64,000 nt of DNA from Caenorhabditis remanei (taxonomy: Eukaryota; Nematoda; Chromadorea; Rhabditida; Rhabditidae): the NCBI RefSeq assembly GCF_010183535.1, contig NC_071328.1, forward strand, positions 10,168,001 to 10,232,000, read 5' to 3'. The notes beneath the pieces were generated by a model. That model was not told where the DNA came from. It was given only the letters and a program-made list of their open reading frames with translations, and searched no databases. Numbering within the stretch: the first letter of the stretch is position 1; each line of letters starts with the position of its first letter. Below are positions 1-12,650 of this stretch, in pieces. The position numbers were made by a program, and so were the translations under genes.

Positions 1-1783
1 CTTCTCTCTTTCTCCTAGCCAGCCAGTAGTCGTTGTTTTTGGACGAATTCACTCCCTCTCTCTTCCTCTAACTATTTTTTCTCACACTCCGTAGGTTATT
101 TTATTTTCAAATTTCGAACCGATGTTTGTTGTCCTGTTTTACAATTCTTCTACGCACTCTTTCACGCATGCACACGTTGTTTAGAAAGGCGAGCGGCAGG
201 TGGCAAAAGACAAAAAAAGAGAGAGAGATGCCTCTTTTGAGATTTGAATTTTCTTCCCCTCCCTTTTCATGTCAAAATCGATTCGTAGTGTTTTTCGCAA
301 TAAATACAACAATGCTCGGTGATTTCAAGATATTTTCCAATTTATTCAAACTGTTTTCTGCTCTCAGATTATATTGAATTCAGAATTCCATTAACAAGTT
401 ACCGTAATAGAAAGTAGTGATGGTCTCGAGACGAATGAATTTAATGAATGAACACAATCACTATTGCGTCTTGCTTGGATTATGGTAGATATACGTTGTT
501 TCGAACAGTTCAATATCGTATATTCGTATTTCTTTTTGAACGAACCGCAAATTGCTTGAATTGTCAAACAATTAATTTGCGCACCTTCTCATTCCGTATT
601 CAGATTCCCAATTAGTCCTAACGTTTTAGTACGGTCATGGTCGTTACACTCCACCCTTTCATTCGTTTTAGAATTTTCATTTTGGAGGAAGTCATATCCG
701 ATTCATGAATTCCCTTCTCGCCACTCAATTTCGCAATTTGCGCAAGCCTTCCAAATTTTTGTTTCGCAATACTTTTTTCACCACTCGGCCACTACTTTTA
801 TGCAGACTTGCAAAATTCCGGGCCGGCCCGGCCCGATTTTGGCCCGGCCCGGCCCGGTCGGCCCGGATTTGAATTTTTGAACTTTTTTCACTACAATTTT
901 TGTCCAAAAATTTATTTTCTGAAAATTTTTCATATTTTTCCTCAAATATATTTTTCAAAAACCTTCGAAACCTACAAAAAATTGTTTTTAAGAAATATTT
1001 TTCAAAAAAAATCGGGAAATTTTCGAAAAAAAAATTTGAATTTTTTTCAGTACTGAACTTCCGGGCCCACCGGGCCGGGCCGGGCCCTAGAAATTTTCAT
1101 TCCGGCCCGGCCCGGCCCGTTGCAAGTCTGCTTTTATGTATCTCTACTACGAGCTCAGAGAGCATGTCCAACGGATGATTTATAAGTTTGAGAGGTCGAA
1201 GTGGAATTGAAGAGAGAAAGATACGAAACAGCTCTCATAGAGAAGTTTTTCATTTCTCCGTTGAACGCCGTTTGCCCTCTCTCTCCGCTTTCACAACTCT
1301 GTCTTGCCCGCCTCCACTAATCACCGTCTAAATCTTTTGGCTCGTTACATGCCGTTTTGCCTCGCGGACGGCGCAATTAGGGACCAACTCCACTGGCTGC
1401 GCAAAGAATGAATAGATAATAATCTCTTCCTTCTTTCACTATTTCTATTGTGCGCCTTCCATTTCACACCACTTTCTCCCCATTTCTTCCTGCTCGGAGC
1501 TTTCGAAGTTTTGATTTAAATTTTGAATCTGCTACTCAATGCAATGCTACCTTGCCCTCGAAAAGTATCAAGAGACTCCCTAGGTTTAATCTACCACAGC
1601 AAACATTCATCACATGATTGCCCCTTTTGAACCGCCCCTTTTTCATCTATGCTCGCTTCTCCTGCTTTTCTATACTCTTCTTGAATATTTCCATGTTTCC
1701 ATGGTTGCCATCCGGAGCTCATTCTCTTTCCGCTCGTTATTCTCTTTTTCCTATACACACCTTTCTTTATTTTTTAGATAGTC
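1..1783. other. Non-coding region upstream of tppp-1
   Basis: I find no convincing coding exon here. The stretch is AT-rich with pyrimidine tracts, and short open frames around 126-377 and 725-1178 have no protein-like composition. It contains one GGCCC-rich inverted-repeat element (802-1131, listed separately). The last part, with a TTTTTAG acceptor-like site at about 1771-1777 a few bases before the tppp-1 start codon, is probably the tppp-1 promoter and outron. Confidence 0.6.
802..1131. repeat. GGCCC-rich inverted-repeat element (MITE-like), copy 1
   Basis: The element begins GCAGACTTGCAA (802-813) and ends with the exact reverse complement TTGCAAGTCTGC (1120-1131). It is flanked on both sides by TTTTAT (796-801 and 1132-1137), which looks like a 6 bp target-site duplication. 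Inside each end lies a run of GGCCCGG-type units, and the middle is AT-rich. The same architecture recurs at 33211-33645. It has no coding capacity, so it is probably a non-autonomous DNA transposon. Confidence 0.8.
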
Positions 1784-2482
1784 ATGTCTGCCGCTGCTGA
1801 ATTCCATTGGGATAACGCTGATGTGAAAAAAAAGTGAGTACAAAATTTGTTCGTTCTAGAAACACCCCTTCATGGTGATGTTACAGATGGGACGCGTTTA
1901 CCAAATTCGGAGCTGCAACTGCAACGGAAATGACCGGAAAAAACTTCGACAAGTGGTTGAAAGATGCCGGTGTCCTTGACAATAAAGCAATCACCGGAAC
2001 AATGACTGGAATCGCCTTCAGCAAAGTTACTGGGTAAGGTTCTAAGATTCATTAAATATATATTGAAAGGAACGTGATTAATTTCAGGCCAAAGAAGAAG
2101 GCTACTTTCGATGAAACCAAGAAGGTATTGACTTTCGTCGCTGAGGATCGCTCAAGACAAAGCAAGAAACCAATTCAAGAGGAATTGGACGCGATCACAG
2201 AGAAATTGGCCAAATTGGAAGCTCCTAGCGTCGGTGGTGCGGCTAAGGCCAATGCAGGTGGCGTGTATAGCCGTCTCACTGACCATACTAAGTATACTGG
2301 AGCTCACAAAGAGCGCTTTGATGCTGAGGGAAAAGGTAATAAATTAAGATCGATGTTTACAATAAAGGCTTCTATTGAATTCAGGAAAAGGTAAATCTGG
2401 ACGTGACGACAGCGGCGAAAACACGGGATATGTCGGAGCCTACAAAAACAAGGACACCTATGATAAAGCACACGGAAAGTAA
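1784..2482 (+). CDS. tppp-1: TPPP/p25 family protein (tubulin polymerization promoting protein)
   Basis: Four exons (1784-1833, 1887-2033, 2088-2335, 2385-2482) join in frame to about 180 residues. The product is a short-form TPPP/p25: an N-terminal p25-alpha region with FHWDNADVKKKWDAF and the KNFDKWLKDAGV motif, a GIAFSKVTGPKKKATFDE core, and a C-terminal tail with YSRLTDHTKYTGAHKERFD and GYVGAYKNKDTYDKAHGK, typical of the conserved p25 tail. The family binds microtubules and promotes their bundling. The ATG at 1784 sits just after a TTTTTAG acceptor. A poly(A) signal AATAAA lies at 2544-2549. The symbol is from memory of C. elegans and the family call from the sequence. Confidence 0.93.
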
Positions 2483-2543
2483 TAATCTGATCTCTGTGGA
2501 CCAAATAATGATAAACTTTTCAACACTGTCTAATGTTGTGGAT

Positions 2544-2549
2544 AATAAA
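2544..2549 (+). terminator. Poly(A) signal of tppp-1
   Basis: A canonical AATAAA lies 62 bp after the tppp-1 stop codon. Confidence 0.7.
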
Positions 2550-3244
2550 ATTTTTAATTCCTAGTAAGAATATTGTAATAACTGTAATTATTCCTTTTCA
2601 TCTGCTAATAAATAATCTCTGAAACGTCTAATTTAACGATTAAAAAATATATACCTATCAGTCTACATATTGGCAACTCTACGAAATCTCACGGATTGAC
2701 GATAGTAACGAGAAACTAATAGTAAGCAAATGTTTCCATTCAAAAAATTTCGTTATCTATTTACCACTGTGATGCATTTTTGTTAGGTTATTGTATTTCA
2801 ATCAAAAAATTTTAAGTTTTTTCATGTATCTTTGATGATATATTTCAAAAGAATCATTCAGTTTCTCAGTTAAAACACATTTTTGCAAAATTTTGTGAGA
2901 AATATCGGTCTGGTGTGTAAATCTCACAATTTCTGCGTAAATCGACAGAAACGATGGGCGCGGGTCTCGCCACGGCTATCGGTCGCAGCGAAATAGTTGC
3001 CTGAGTATTCAACGTTAATACATGGCCGATAGTAAAGGATTTCAATTTTTGCGAGTTTTTTCTTTTCTTTTTCTCAAAATTCGCTCGTTTTGTGAAATTT
3101 TTGATGAAATTTCGATAAAAACTTGATTATTGAAACTTTTAATTGGAATATGCTCACAATCGTGATGTTAAATTTTATTTTTCTGTAAACTCGTATATAT
3201 TCGTCGTTTTTGTTTCATAACCAAAAACTGTGTTTCAGGGTACA
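2550..3244. other. Intergenic region and rpl-13 promoter
   Basis: This AT-rich spacer has no coding exon that I can see. A more GC-rich patch around 2950-3000 may be part of the rpl-13 promoter. A splice acceptor TGTTTCAG ends at 3238, six bases before the rpl-13 ATG, and fits a spliced-leader trans-splice site. Confidence 0.5.
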
Positions 3245-4033
3245 ATGGCTCCACGTGGAAACCAAATGTTGGGCAATGCCCATTTCCGCAAGCACTGGCA
3301 TAAGCGTATAAAGACCTGGTTCAACCAGCCAGCTCGCAAGCTCCGCAGAAGACAGAACCGTCAAGCTAAAGCTGTCGAGATCGCTCCACGCCCAGTCGCT
3401 GGACTTCTCAGGTTTGTTTTCCTTTTAATAATTCTTATAAAATGAAATTCTTGTAGATCTGTGGTTCGTTGCCCAAATAAGAGATACAACACCAAGATCC
3501 GTCTTGGACGTGGTTTCTCTCTCCAAGAGTTGAAGGCTGCCGGTATTTCCCAGGTTGAGGCTCGCACCATCGGAATTGCTGTTGATGTGAGAAGAACCAA
3601 CAAGACCGCCGAAGGACTCAAGGTAAGTGTTGCTTGCCCCTTTTATTTTCCGATAAACGAAGATCAGTATTCATTCTCCAAATTTCCAGGCCAACGCTGA
3701 CCGTCTTAAGGAGTACAAGGCTAAGCTCATCCTCTTCCCGAAGAAGCTCAGCGCACCAAAGAAGGGAGACAGCTCCGTAAGTTCAATATATTGAGTATTC
3801 AAGAAATGTTTTTCTATTTATAAATTCAGGCTGAGGAGCTCAAGGTTGCCGCTCAACTCCGTGGAGATATTCTTCCACTTTCCCACACCATCACCTTCGA
3901 AGAGCCACGTCAAATCTCCGAAGCTGAACGCAAGGTCGAAATCTTCAGACTTCTCCGCAAGGAGCGTGCTGATAAGAAGTACCGTGGAAAGCGTGAGAAG
4001 AGAGCCAGAGATGCCGCTGAGGAGAATAAGTAA
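3245..4033 (+). CDS. rpl-13: 60S ribosomal protein L13 (eL13)
   Basis: Four exons (3245-3411, 3457-3622, 3690-3776, 3830-4033) give a 207-residue protein, the usual length for eL13. It starts [18 protein letters not shown], with the basic [19 protein letters not shown] stretch, the [17 protein letters not shown] block and a highly basic tail. It is a component of the large cytosolic ribosomal subunit. The introns are short (45-67 bp). The acceptor immediately before the start suggests SL1 trans-splicing. Codon use is strongly biased to C-ending codons, as expected of a very highly expressed gene. Confidence 0.97.
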
Positions 4034-4494
4034 ATTGTTGTTGTTTTCCGCTGTTCATAAATTTGTTATGAAAGTTAGCAGTTGATAACATTTGGAGAAA
4101 GGGGAATCTGGGTGGTTTGATAGACGATATTATTATGACGACGTGAATGGATTATATGGTTACTAGATATCTATTTATCCTTCACATGAAAAGAAAACTT
4201 TGCTCTTCAGAAATCCAGTCATCATGCATTAGTTTGTCATTTGACAAGTTGTATTTATAGAAACTCGGTTTTCTTTGGGCTGTAATATGGTCATTCACCA
4301 GAACGTTTATCTCGAACGATCGAAAGACATTTCAATATTTTTAAAAAGTTTTTTGCTTCCCGAGAATAGGCCCATAAGGTGAATCGCGTGTTTGTACAAA
4401 AATTTCATTCACATATATTCAAAAACAAAGTAGAACATTCATAATATCCTACAATACACGTATTAAATAAGTTAGTGAGAGTCGGAGTGAAAGA
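4034..4494. other. Convergent intergenic region between rpl-13 and ptr-2
   Basis: This holds the 3' UTRs of two convergent genes. I see no other feature in it. Confidence 0.6.
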
Positions 4495-7400
4495 CTAGTC
4501 TAGGTGTTCAGATTTCATAGAAGTTTTGGATCTGTTATGCACCGTAGGAGATTCATCAGTGTATTCGAATCGGTGAGGGAAGCTGATGGGAGATGATGCT
4601 CGAAGAGGTGCGACGGTATTCAAGTGGACTGGGGTTGATGTGATGGTCGCAACTTTCATTTGCTAAAATGAAGAAAAAGGATTTTTAATTATGAAAGTCT
4701 TTTATTTTTTCAAACCTTCTCGATTTTCTGTGCACTATGGTGTCCATGGGGCGTACTAGGAATAATACAGCAGCCACGAACGAATATCGAAAGAAGCACT
4801 GGTAAGAAAACCAATCCATGTAGAAGTCCCAGTGAAATGGAGAGAACAACCTAAACGTGATATTAATATATGAAAGTTCGATGTTTTTAGGATCTTACGG
4901 TTTTAAAGAATGTTACGATCATATAGGCAGGAATATCAGCAAGTACAGAAACTGCAATAATTGTTGACATTCCTCCCTGAAATAGAGGCCACCCAAGAGC
5001 CGATAATGCTTCTTGCACTCTTCCTGCTGCGGTATCTCTAGTGGAAACCACATATCCGTAGGCAATATGAGCTGAATAATCGACGGAAAATCCAATAGAC
5101 ATGATGATTGTAATCATCGATATAGCATCCAAATTTACCCCCCACAGTGTCATGTATCCAATAACTCCGAAGTCGATAGATGCACAAGCAAGTGCGACCC
5201 ACAGTGAACACATCGGTTGCGGAATAAAGAGAACAGCAATGACAATCATAACGAAAAGAGCAATGATAATATTTTGAACAGTGTTTGGAATAATGATGAC
5301 GTACTGGTCAGTGAACATCCAAATAGGCATAAATGTTGTTACATTGAACTCGGGCCATCGTGTAGCAACTTCTCTGAATGACATAGTTGCATCAGTTTGA
5401 TCCATCGTTGTCACCAAATCTTTCATTCCTACAATGAATCGGAAGCTTTGTACCATCGTTCCGTTTTCGTCATCTGGCATGGGACCCCAGTATATATCTT
5501 CTGCCAGTGGATTGTTTGTTTTCGAAGCAAGGAAATGTTGGAGTAGGCCATAAAATGAGGAGTCTATAATTTGAACTTGTAGCTCCTTCTGATAATATCT
5601 CTCCATTTCGAAAAGCCAGAATTGTACTGATTCCATTCCGATAGCATGTTTACTTGTAGCAAAATCAAGAACCATTGCGTGGACTCTATCACGAGAAGTG
5701 TGATTTCTCAAATCCGGAGCATTGTTGATCACGATCTGAACTTGCTGGCCATATTTCCAGAAGTATTTTTCCAGGAGCCGATAATGCGGAATAGCATAAG
5801 AGTCTTCAACAAGCAAATTGACCGGTTCTAATCCTTCTTTGATTCGGGAACATCCATAACTTGCACCAAGTAGATAGATTACAAACCAAACCATTGCAAT
5901 TAAGCGAACAACAGGATGCATGAGAACTGGAGCATACCACTCGCCGAAGAAACGAGCCGTTAATGGTTGTTTGACATCATTCGATGCGGAGTGATCAGGT
6001 ACGCTTCCAAGATTGAATATGCGTTGCAATGTACTCTGAGATTTCTTCTTTTCAATAGGAACCGATTCTACGAGGAAGAATGAGTTGCGCCCAGCGGCTT
6101 CATGTTTCATGGCTAGAGCCAAACAAGCAGCAAAGAAAGTGATCTGAAATCGAAAAAGTTTTTGAACCAGCTTTTACAATAAGCAAATTGAAGGTTTACT
6201 GAAAATTGATTTGTTATCAGGGGTGTAAACATACCTGATAGACAAATGCAAAGAAAATTGCAACTCCCGTGTAAACGCAAAAGATTTGAACTGCTGGAAT
6301 TGTAGTGATCGTTCCTACCCCGAATGATAGAACATCTGAAGTAAAATTTGACTATAACATTTGATTTTCAATTATGATAGCTCACCAGTGCTTGAAGTAA
6401 TCAAGATAGAAACTGCAGCATCAGCCATACATTCTCCCATTCTTTCGTGTACTGTATGCGTTCTTGATGTTCTTCGAACAGCTGCCACCATTAAGAACAT
6501 GTTATCAGTTCCAACAGCAACGACGAGGAATGGCATAACTCCGACAATGTCATTGTAGGGCATTCCCATCAGTGAGAGACATCCAATTCCTGTCAAAATG
6601 GCGATTCCAGCATTGATAACTCCAAGAATGGATAGAATAGGTTTAGAAAGAACCCAGTCAATGTAGAATGATCCATCAATGAAGCACAGTGAACATATTG
6701 TTGAAAATACGATAAGAAGTGCGAAGGAGATAACAAAACGAGGAACCAATGTATCTGCATTCCTTTTTAGTTCATCTGCTAGTGTTTGTGAGTGGAAGTA
6801 GGTGATAGAAATATAAGGATCTTCTGGATACTCCGTTAGCATCCTTCCTAATTCGAGCTCCCATTCTCCAGATATGTAACTCATTTCTTCAGGATGAAAC
6901 TTTAAATGATAGATCATGAACCATGCTTTCGCAGATGCTAGAATATCCGTCTCATTTTCCCCTTTCATGACGGTCACACCGCCCAAACTGCTGCCAATGT
7001 AACCACCTCTGCAAGAATTAAACGCCTTTCAAATTTTCCTTTCGTGAACTTACTCAGATCCAAATCGAAAATATGGGTAAGTAATGTTGAAACCATGGTT
7101 GTATAAGTCGGAGAGAATATGCACATGTTTGTTAGAAGGGCATCCGCCATCTGAAACAAATAATTTGGATCAGAAACTGGTAATAGAATATTACTTTTAT
7201 ACTGTAGGCACAGATTCTTGTAGCTGTAGTAATGCCCGTCGTGAAGAACACGAACTCTAAAAAATGATTATTCGATTAGCTTATTCATCTACCACAATTA
7301 CCTTGTTTGAATATATTTGTCAAGCTGATAAACAGCGTTCGCAAATTTGCTTTCCAAAATATTAGAATCATTTCGAGCAAGGGCCGTTACTTGAATTTCT

Positions 7401-7672
7401 CTGCTTTGCGTTACAGCTCGTCCCGGTATGTAATTGTTGTCAGTGAGTGGCCATTTCTCATGAATCGACATCCGTTCCATTTTACTCTGTGCCCCAACGG
7501 GAGTGAAAAGATAAACAGCATCAGACAGTGGATTTAGATGAAGTAAGCCGACACCCATTGCAGCGGTGAACAGAAGAGGAAACACGAGAAATGGTAATGG
7601 ATGGTCGCATACGATGAATCCGAGCTGACGGAACAGCGACGCCACACGCCGCTCCACACAGTCCCATGCCAT
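4495..7672 (-). CDS. ptr-2: Patched-related RND-superfamily membrane protein
   Basis: Eight exons on the minus strand (7302-7672, 7195-7256, 7054-7150, 6385-7008, 6235-6335, 4899-6143, 4716-4849, 4495-4662) join to about 933 residues. The layout is that of Patched-related proteins: a membrane segment near residue 25, a long extracellular loop, a first multi-helix block with a sterol-sensing-like region containing the GTDNMFLM motif (proton-relay position of TM4), then a second loop and a final helix block with GFSVDYSAHIAYGY, the GxxxD signature of TM10. C. elegans PTR proteins work in cuticle, moulting, endocytosis and cytokinesis; no substrate can be read from the sequence. The symbol is assigned from gene order and length. 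The tail after the last helix is short and hydrophilic. Confidence 0.92.
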
Positions 7673-8884
7673 TCTGTAATAAGAAAATCAAAGATATTTT
7701 GTGGTTAAACGGAAAGCGAAATGTAATTGTTAACGAAGTTTTAAAGATAATAGTGAGGTAATCAAATAAACCAGATATTCGCAGATATGAGTACCGTAGC
7801 GAAGATGGGAAAAAATTGTGCAATACGCAGTTGTGAACATTCGAAAGCTTGAAAACATTTAAAGCCCGAATCACTGAAACCGACTATCAGATTAGAAAAA
7901 AACATCGAAAAAATTAGATCTTCATCAGAAAGTTTAAACTGAAAATGAACGTCAGCTTATCTTCAAAATGTATCGGACGCTCAATAAAACAAGTTAACAC
8001 AAATTTAAAATAGAAAAAATCAGATTGGGATTTTTTAATTAGAGGTTGCGGTTCATTAATCTTCAAATTCAAATCAAATTTTGGAAACATAGGTAGATCA
8101 AAATGACAGATCAAATACAGAAAAAGTGTAAAAGAAATCAAAGTCGATTTGTGTTTCCACGGTGAAGACTGTCTCCGTCGTCCGCGCGCGCGTCATCCTC
8201 GTCATCTGAATAGACCGGTATTTCTTCGAATGTTCTGCGGTTGTGTCATCAGACGATGGTGAAAGCAGATGAATAAAGAAGAAGAGTGAGAAAGAAATGA
8301 GGGATAAAATACTTGGCAGAAGTTCGCTTCAACAGAAATATGTAATGGACCGGTCCGTTTTTAAAAAAAGAGAAAGTGTCTGGTAAAGCCAACAATTATT
8401 AGAAAGTTTCGAGAAAGTTTGAAATTGAATTGATATCCAGACACTCAATTTCATTCTCACTTCAAGTAACATACTTAAAATTCTTCAAACTCTCACGAAT
8501 GAAGAAAAACCAAATAACGTATCGAGATAATTCTCCCGCAAACCTCATCTTTCTCCTGTTAATGGTTTTTTCTTCAATTGAAAAACGAAGGAGAATCATG
8601 AAAATGGGTCAAGATTCGTCACTTTGATCAGAAAAATGAACACATTGAGAAAAATTTGAGCTTATTCATCTTACTGACATTCAAAAGTGTAAAACCACCA
8701 TAGGCAGATCACACCTACAGTATCTCTGAGCCAAAAACGTCAAATTATCTCTATACTTCGTGACACTCAATGCTTGATAACGTGACATCCTCTAAACTCT
8801 TAAAAACAAAATACATAAGAGCTTTGTTGAAACGTCGGAAGATCAGTTCTCAAATCTATTTTCATCGGTTTACGACAAAAAAGA
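7673..8884. other. Divergent promoter region between ptr-2 and the SH2 kinase gene
   Basis: About 1.2 kb of AT-rich DNA lies between two divergently transcribed genes. There is a CGCGCGCG run near 8180-8190. No coding exon with protein-like composition is seen. Confidence 0.5.
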
Positions 8885-10782
8885 ATGGGCGATTCGAATA
8901 TTGATGGAAATATCAACAAACGATCGAGTGGAGAAACCACGACTGAAGTGAGTTTTCTGTAGAATGATAATTTTACAGTAGGAAGATTCAGGATATTCCG
9001 GATAAACGACAAGAAGTGACAGCAGTGAATGAGGATAAAGGAAGTGATCGAAAAGAGGAAAAAGGAAGTGACAGAAAGGATGAATCTCTGATAAATAAGT
9101 CAACTTACATTGAAAAAGATGTTGTTGAAGACGAAGAATTGTATAAAAGTCTTCAGGCGATGCCATTTTATCATGGATTTGTTCCTCGTGACGATCTCGG
9201 AGTCATCATTCGAAATGAAGGAGATTATTTGATTCGTGTTAGTGAAATCACTACTGTGAGTGCACATTGTCTCTTTGATTCCTACTAGAAATTTAATATA
9301 TCTCTAGAAAAAAGAAGGAACGACTGGTATAAAACGAGACATTGTTCTTTCGGTTTGCTCTTCGGATGGCGTTGGAAAAGAGGCTGATCAAAACAATACG
9401 AAAGATGCAAAATCTGAAAATCATCAATCCGAAAGGAAGATGAGAAATCTTGTAATCCGCCGATACGATGGAAAGTTCGGAATAAAAGGATCGAACTTAT
9501 TTCCAACAATCGAAGCTCTTCTCGCTAATCATCACGTCTCGAACACGATGGAAACGAAAGAAAACCGATTTTTGAAGACGCCAATTGATCTTCAAGGATG
9601 GGAATACAGACATTCAGCAGTGAAACTTGGGGATAAATTAGGAGAAGGAGCTTATGGAGAAGTGCGTAAAGGGGTATTACAAAGAAAAGGAAAAAAGGCA
9701 GATGTGGCCGTGAAATTGATGAAAGGAGGAGAACTGAATAAGCTGAAAATAAGAGAAATGATGAATGAAGCGAGATTAATGAGAAATTTCAAACACAAGA
9801 ACGTCGTTCGATTCTTCGGTGTTGCTGTAGTTGAACAGCCATTGTATATTCTATTGGAATTGGTTAATGGAGGAGGTCTAAACTCATATTTACAGGTAAT
9901 TACTCTGGAAGATTACTGTAGATAATTGATTTGTTTCAGAAGAATAAGAACATTAGTGTGATTGAACTTGTTGGAATGTGTCTTGGAGCAGCTCAAGGGC
10001 TTCAATATCTTCATGCAAATCACTGTATTCATCGAGATATTGCTGCCAGAAATTGTTTGTATTCGGTCGACAAAGTTGTGAAATTGTCAGATTTCGGACT
10101 CTCTGTTATTGGAAATCAATTTAAACTTCACGCTTCTCAAAAACTTCCAATCAAATGGCTTGCTCCAGAAACCATTACAACACTCTTCTTCACACCGAAA
10201 ACTGATGTTTACAGTTACGGAGTGATGTGTTTTGAGATATTCTCAGAAGGAGATGAGCCTTGGGAAGGTGTTACCAATACAGAGACGAAAAGAAACGTAG
10301 TTTATGGAAAACATTTGGAAATGCCGGAAGCTTGTCCAGAGAAGTTTAGATCGTTCATTCACGAAAAGATCTTTGTCACTGATCCGAAGAGGCGTGTTGT
10401 TATGGATGATGTCGTCAGGTTCATCGAACCAATTATCAATGATATTCACAATGCTGCAGCTGTTAATGCAATTATTGTTGAAGTGAGAGACTCGTCTTAT
10501 CATATTTTCCCATTTTCTATAATTAACAGAGATCTGAACGTTACACGAAAACTGTGGACTGTAATCGTTCTGTGATGGCTTCAGTGACTGGAGGATCCAC
10601 TCCTCGTAATGCATCTAATTCATCCCGAAAAATGAAAAACAAAGTGAATCGTAAGAAACCGACTCCAGCAAAGTAAGAAGTTCAATCAAATATCTTTTCA
10701 TTGTGTTTTTAATTTCAGAACCACGGCAAATACGGGACAAAAAGCAGCTAAAAAATCGACCCACAACACGGTTGAGAAGTAG
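8885..10782 (+). CDS. SH2-domain non-receptor tyrosine kinase (Fer/Fes-like nematode family)
   Basis: Six exons (8885-8947, 8992-9255, 9308-9895, 9940-10482, 10530-10672, 10719-10782) give about 554 residues. After a charged N-terminus of about 80 residues comes an SH2 domain starting FYHGFVPRDDL with GDYLIRVSE (the FLVR-like arginine). The kinase domain has the glycine loop GEGAYGEV, the VAVK lysine, the catalytic loop CIHRDIAARN, DFG, and the WLAPE activation-segment end, so all catalytic residues are present and HRDIAARN marks it as a tyrosine kinase. The basic, Ser/Thr-rich tail has no domain I recognise. SH2-kinase genes of this short form are greatly expanded in nematodes and many are expressed in the male germ line; which member this is I cannot say. 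The gene converges on the hydratase gene, with 119 bp between stop codons. Confidence 0.93.
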
Positions 10783-10901
10783 ATAAAAAGGAAATATGAC
10801 GTAGTATTTACTAGTTTAAAATGAATATGTGGTATCCACGAATGAACGATTTATTAAATTAACTGCTATGACATCACAATGAAAGTCAACAGTAAACAAT
10901 T

Positions 10902-12077
10902 TCATTTCTTGACGACTGCTTCCAGTTGTTTCTTCAATGCATTACGATGAGTTTCTCCATTCCAAACGTCTTCTAATATCTTCTTTTGTTCTTCCTGTGA
11001 TCCTTTCTTGACTGCAATCAGCATTGCTTTTTGAGCTCTGGTCACCACATTTCCACCCCTTGCTACTTGGCTGATGAAACTCTGAAATAAATTTGGATGA
11101 TAGCTGAAACCATATATAATTTATTTCACCTCTGCTTCCTCTTCTGTTTCGTATACAAAATCAACATAACCCAGTTGTTTTGCTTCATCTGCAGACATCA
11201 CATTGGCTCGTCCCATAGCAGCAAGAGCTCGACCTCTTCCCATTATCTTTTCCAAATACTCAGCGCCACCCCAGGAAGGAACGATTCCCATTTTTGATTG
11301 AAAAAATGCAATTCTGGCGTCAGAATGGGCTATGCGAATGTCTGTTGCCGAGCATATTTCTGTGGCTCCTCCGAGCGCGTGACCATGAATTTTGGCAATC
11401 GAAATGGCTGGGGATGAATTGAGAAGACTGAGAATTGTTGACATGTATTCAAACATTTGAACTCCCAAATTTTGGTCAGAAATCTGCAAATTCTTTATCC
11501 CATTCGCTGAAATTGATGATTCAGAACTCACATCCTTTATCAGCCCCAAGTCAGCACCCGAGCAGAATGACTTTCCAATTCCATAAACAACAATAACTGA
11601 ATTCTCGTCGCTTGAAATCTTCTGAAATCATCTTGAATGTGCTCCGAGATGGAAACGAAACCATTCTCACCTCTATTTGTTCTCCAAACTCTCTCATCAT
11701 TTCTCCGGATAGACAGTTGTTTTTTTCTGGACGGTCTAGGACAACATCAAGTCTACCTTTCAATTTGTCATTTTTTTCCACGCGAATTGAACCTCCTTTC
11801 CAGGATTGGAAGGTTTTTAGTAGTGTTGAGGATGGTCTCACCTAAAAACTGACATCTTGAGATTTGTGTAAGTCATCTAACGAATTACTCATATACTGGA
11901 ATCCTGGTATACATTTAGAACATCTACAACTGATGGGTTTAGTTTGTATTACTGTGTCTCTAATTGAAAGAAACCTTTCCTTCTGTTCACTAATAAAACT
12001 GATAATCTTGAAATTCTCTCTAACGCTACTTTTGCAGTATAATAAACTCATGAGTAACCTACCAGTCTTCCAGCCAT
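10902..12077 (-). CDS. Enoyl-CoA hydratase/isomerase family protein, ECHDC1-like
   Basis: Four exons (12063-12077, 11671-11841, 11130-11621, 10902-11081) give about 285 residues. The first exon encodes only MAGRL, which joins VRPSSTLLKTFQSW, giving a basic N-terminus that could be a mitochondrial presequence. The crotonase fold is clear: a GKSFCSGADL oxyanion-hole segment, HGHALGGATEI, then MGIVPSWGGAEYL. The last motif and the overall pattern resemble ECHDC1 (ethylmalonyl-CoA decarboxylase), a metabolite-repair enzyme that removes carboxylated side products of acetyl-CoA carboxylase. The substrate is inferred from resemblance only. It is probably C32E8.9 of C. elegans. It lies 574 bp downstream of unc-11 on the same strand, so operon membership is possible but not shown. 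Confidence 0.88.
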
Positions 12078-12650
12078 TGATGATCTGATAAAATGAGTAT
12101 ATCTGGAATAATACTAGACTTTATAAACTTTTAAACTTCTTGGTATTGCAAAAATCGAAATTCTACGGAGATTTATTGCAGCAACAGAAAAATCGATCTA
12201 TCAGCAATTTGAAAGTAACATTCTAACTTTAGCACAAAGAAATAATTTATTGCTACGAAACGTTGGTGGCTGGGGACGGGGAGAGCACTTTGTTTTGAAA
12301 TAAATATAAAATAAAAATTCGAGAAATAAATTATCTATCAAAATAACACTGAAGGTGAATCAAAGAACTTGGTGTTACAATGACGGGGTAAAAGAAATGC
12401 CACTAGAGACGCAAATGACGGAGAGATAGAGAGTGACAAACATCACTGATCTGACAATTTTTGGCCGAAGTTGAAGAAACGGAGAAATAATTATGACAAG
12501 CTGGTTCAGGAAGCAATAAAAATACTAATGGAATAAAGAAATAAGTTATTGAGAATAGACACCAGGGTTCTAATAACAGAGCAACTAAAATTATCATTTT
12601 TTACATATTTGGTTTTTTTTGGAATGTGATGAGAGACGGTTTCTATTGCA
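12078..12650. other. Spacer and 3' UTR of unc-11
   Basis: AT-rich DNA between two minus-strand genes, with several possible reverse-strand AATAAA signals (for example 12246-12251). I see no gene in it. Confidence 0.5.

Noticed and set aside
725..1178. Open frames across the GGCCC element, with Gly/Pro/Arg-rich translations
   Set aside because: They follow the GGCCCGG units in all frames and lie within an inverted-repeat element. The same applies to 33220-33870 on the minus strand.
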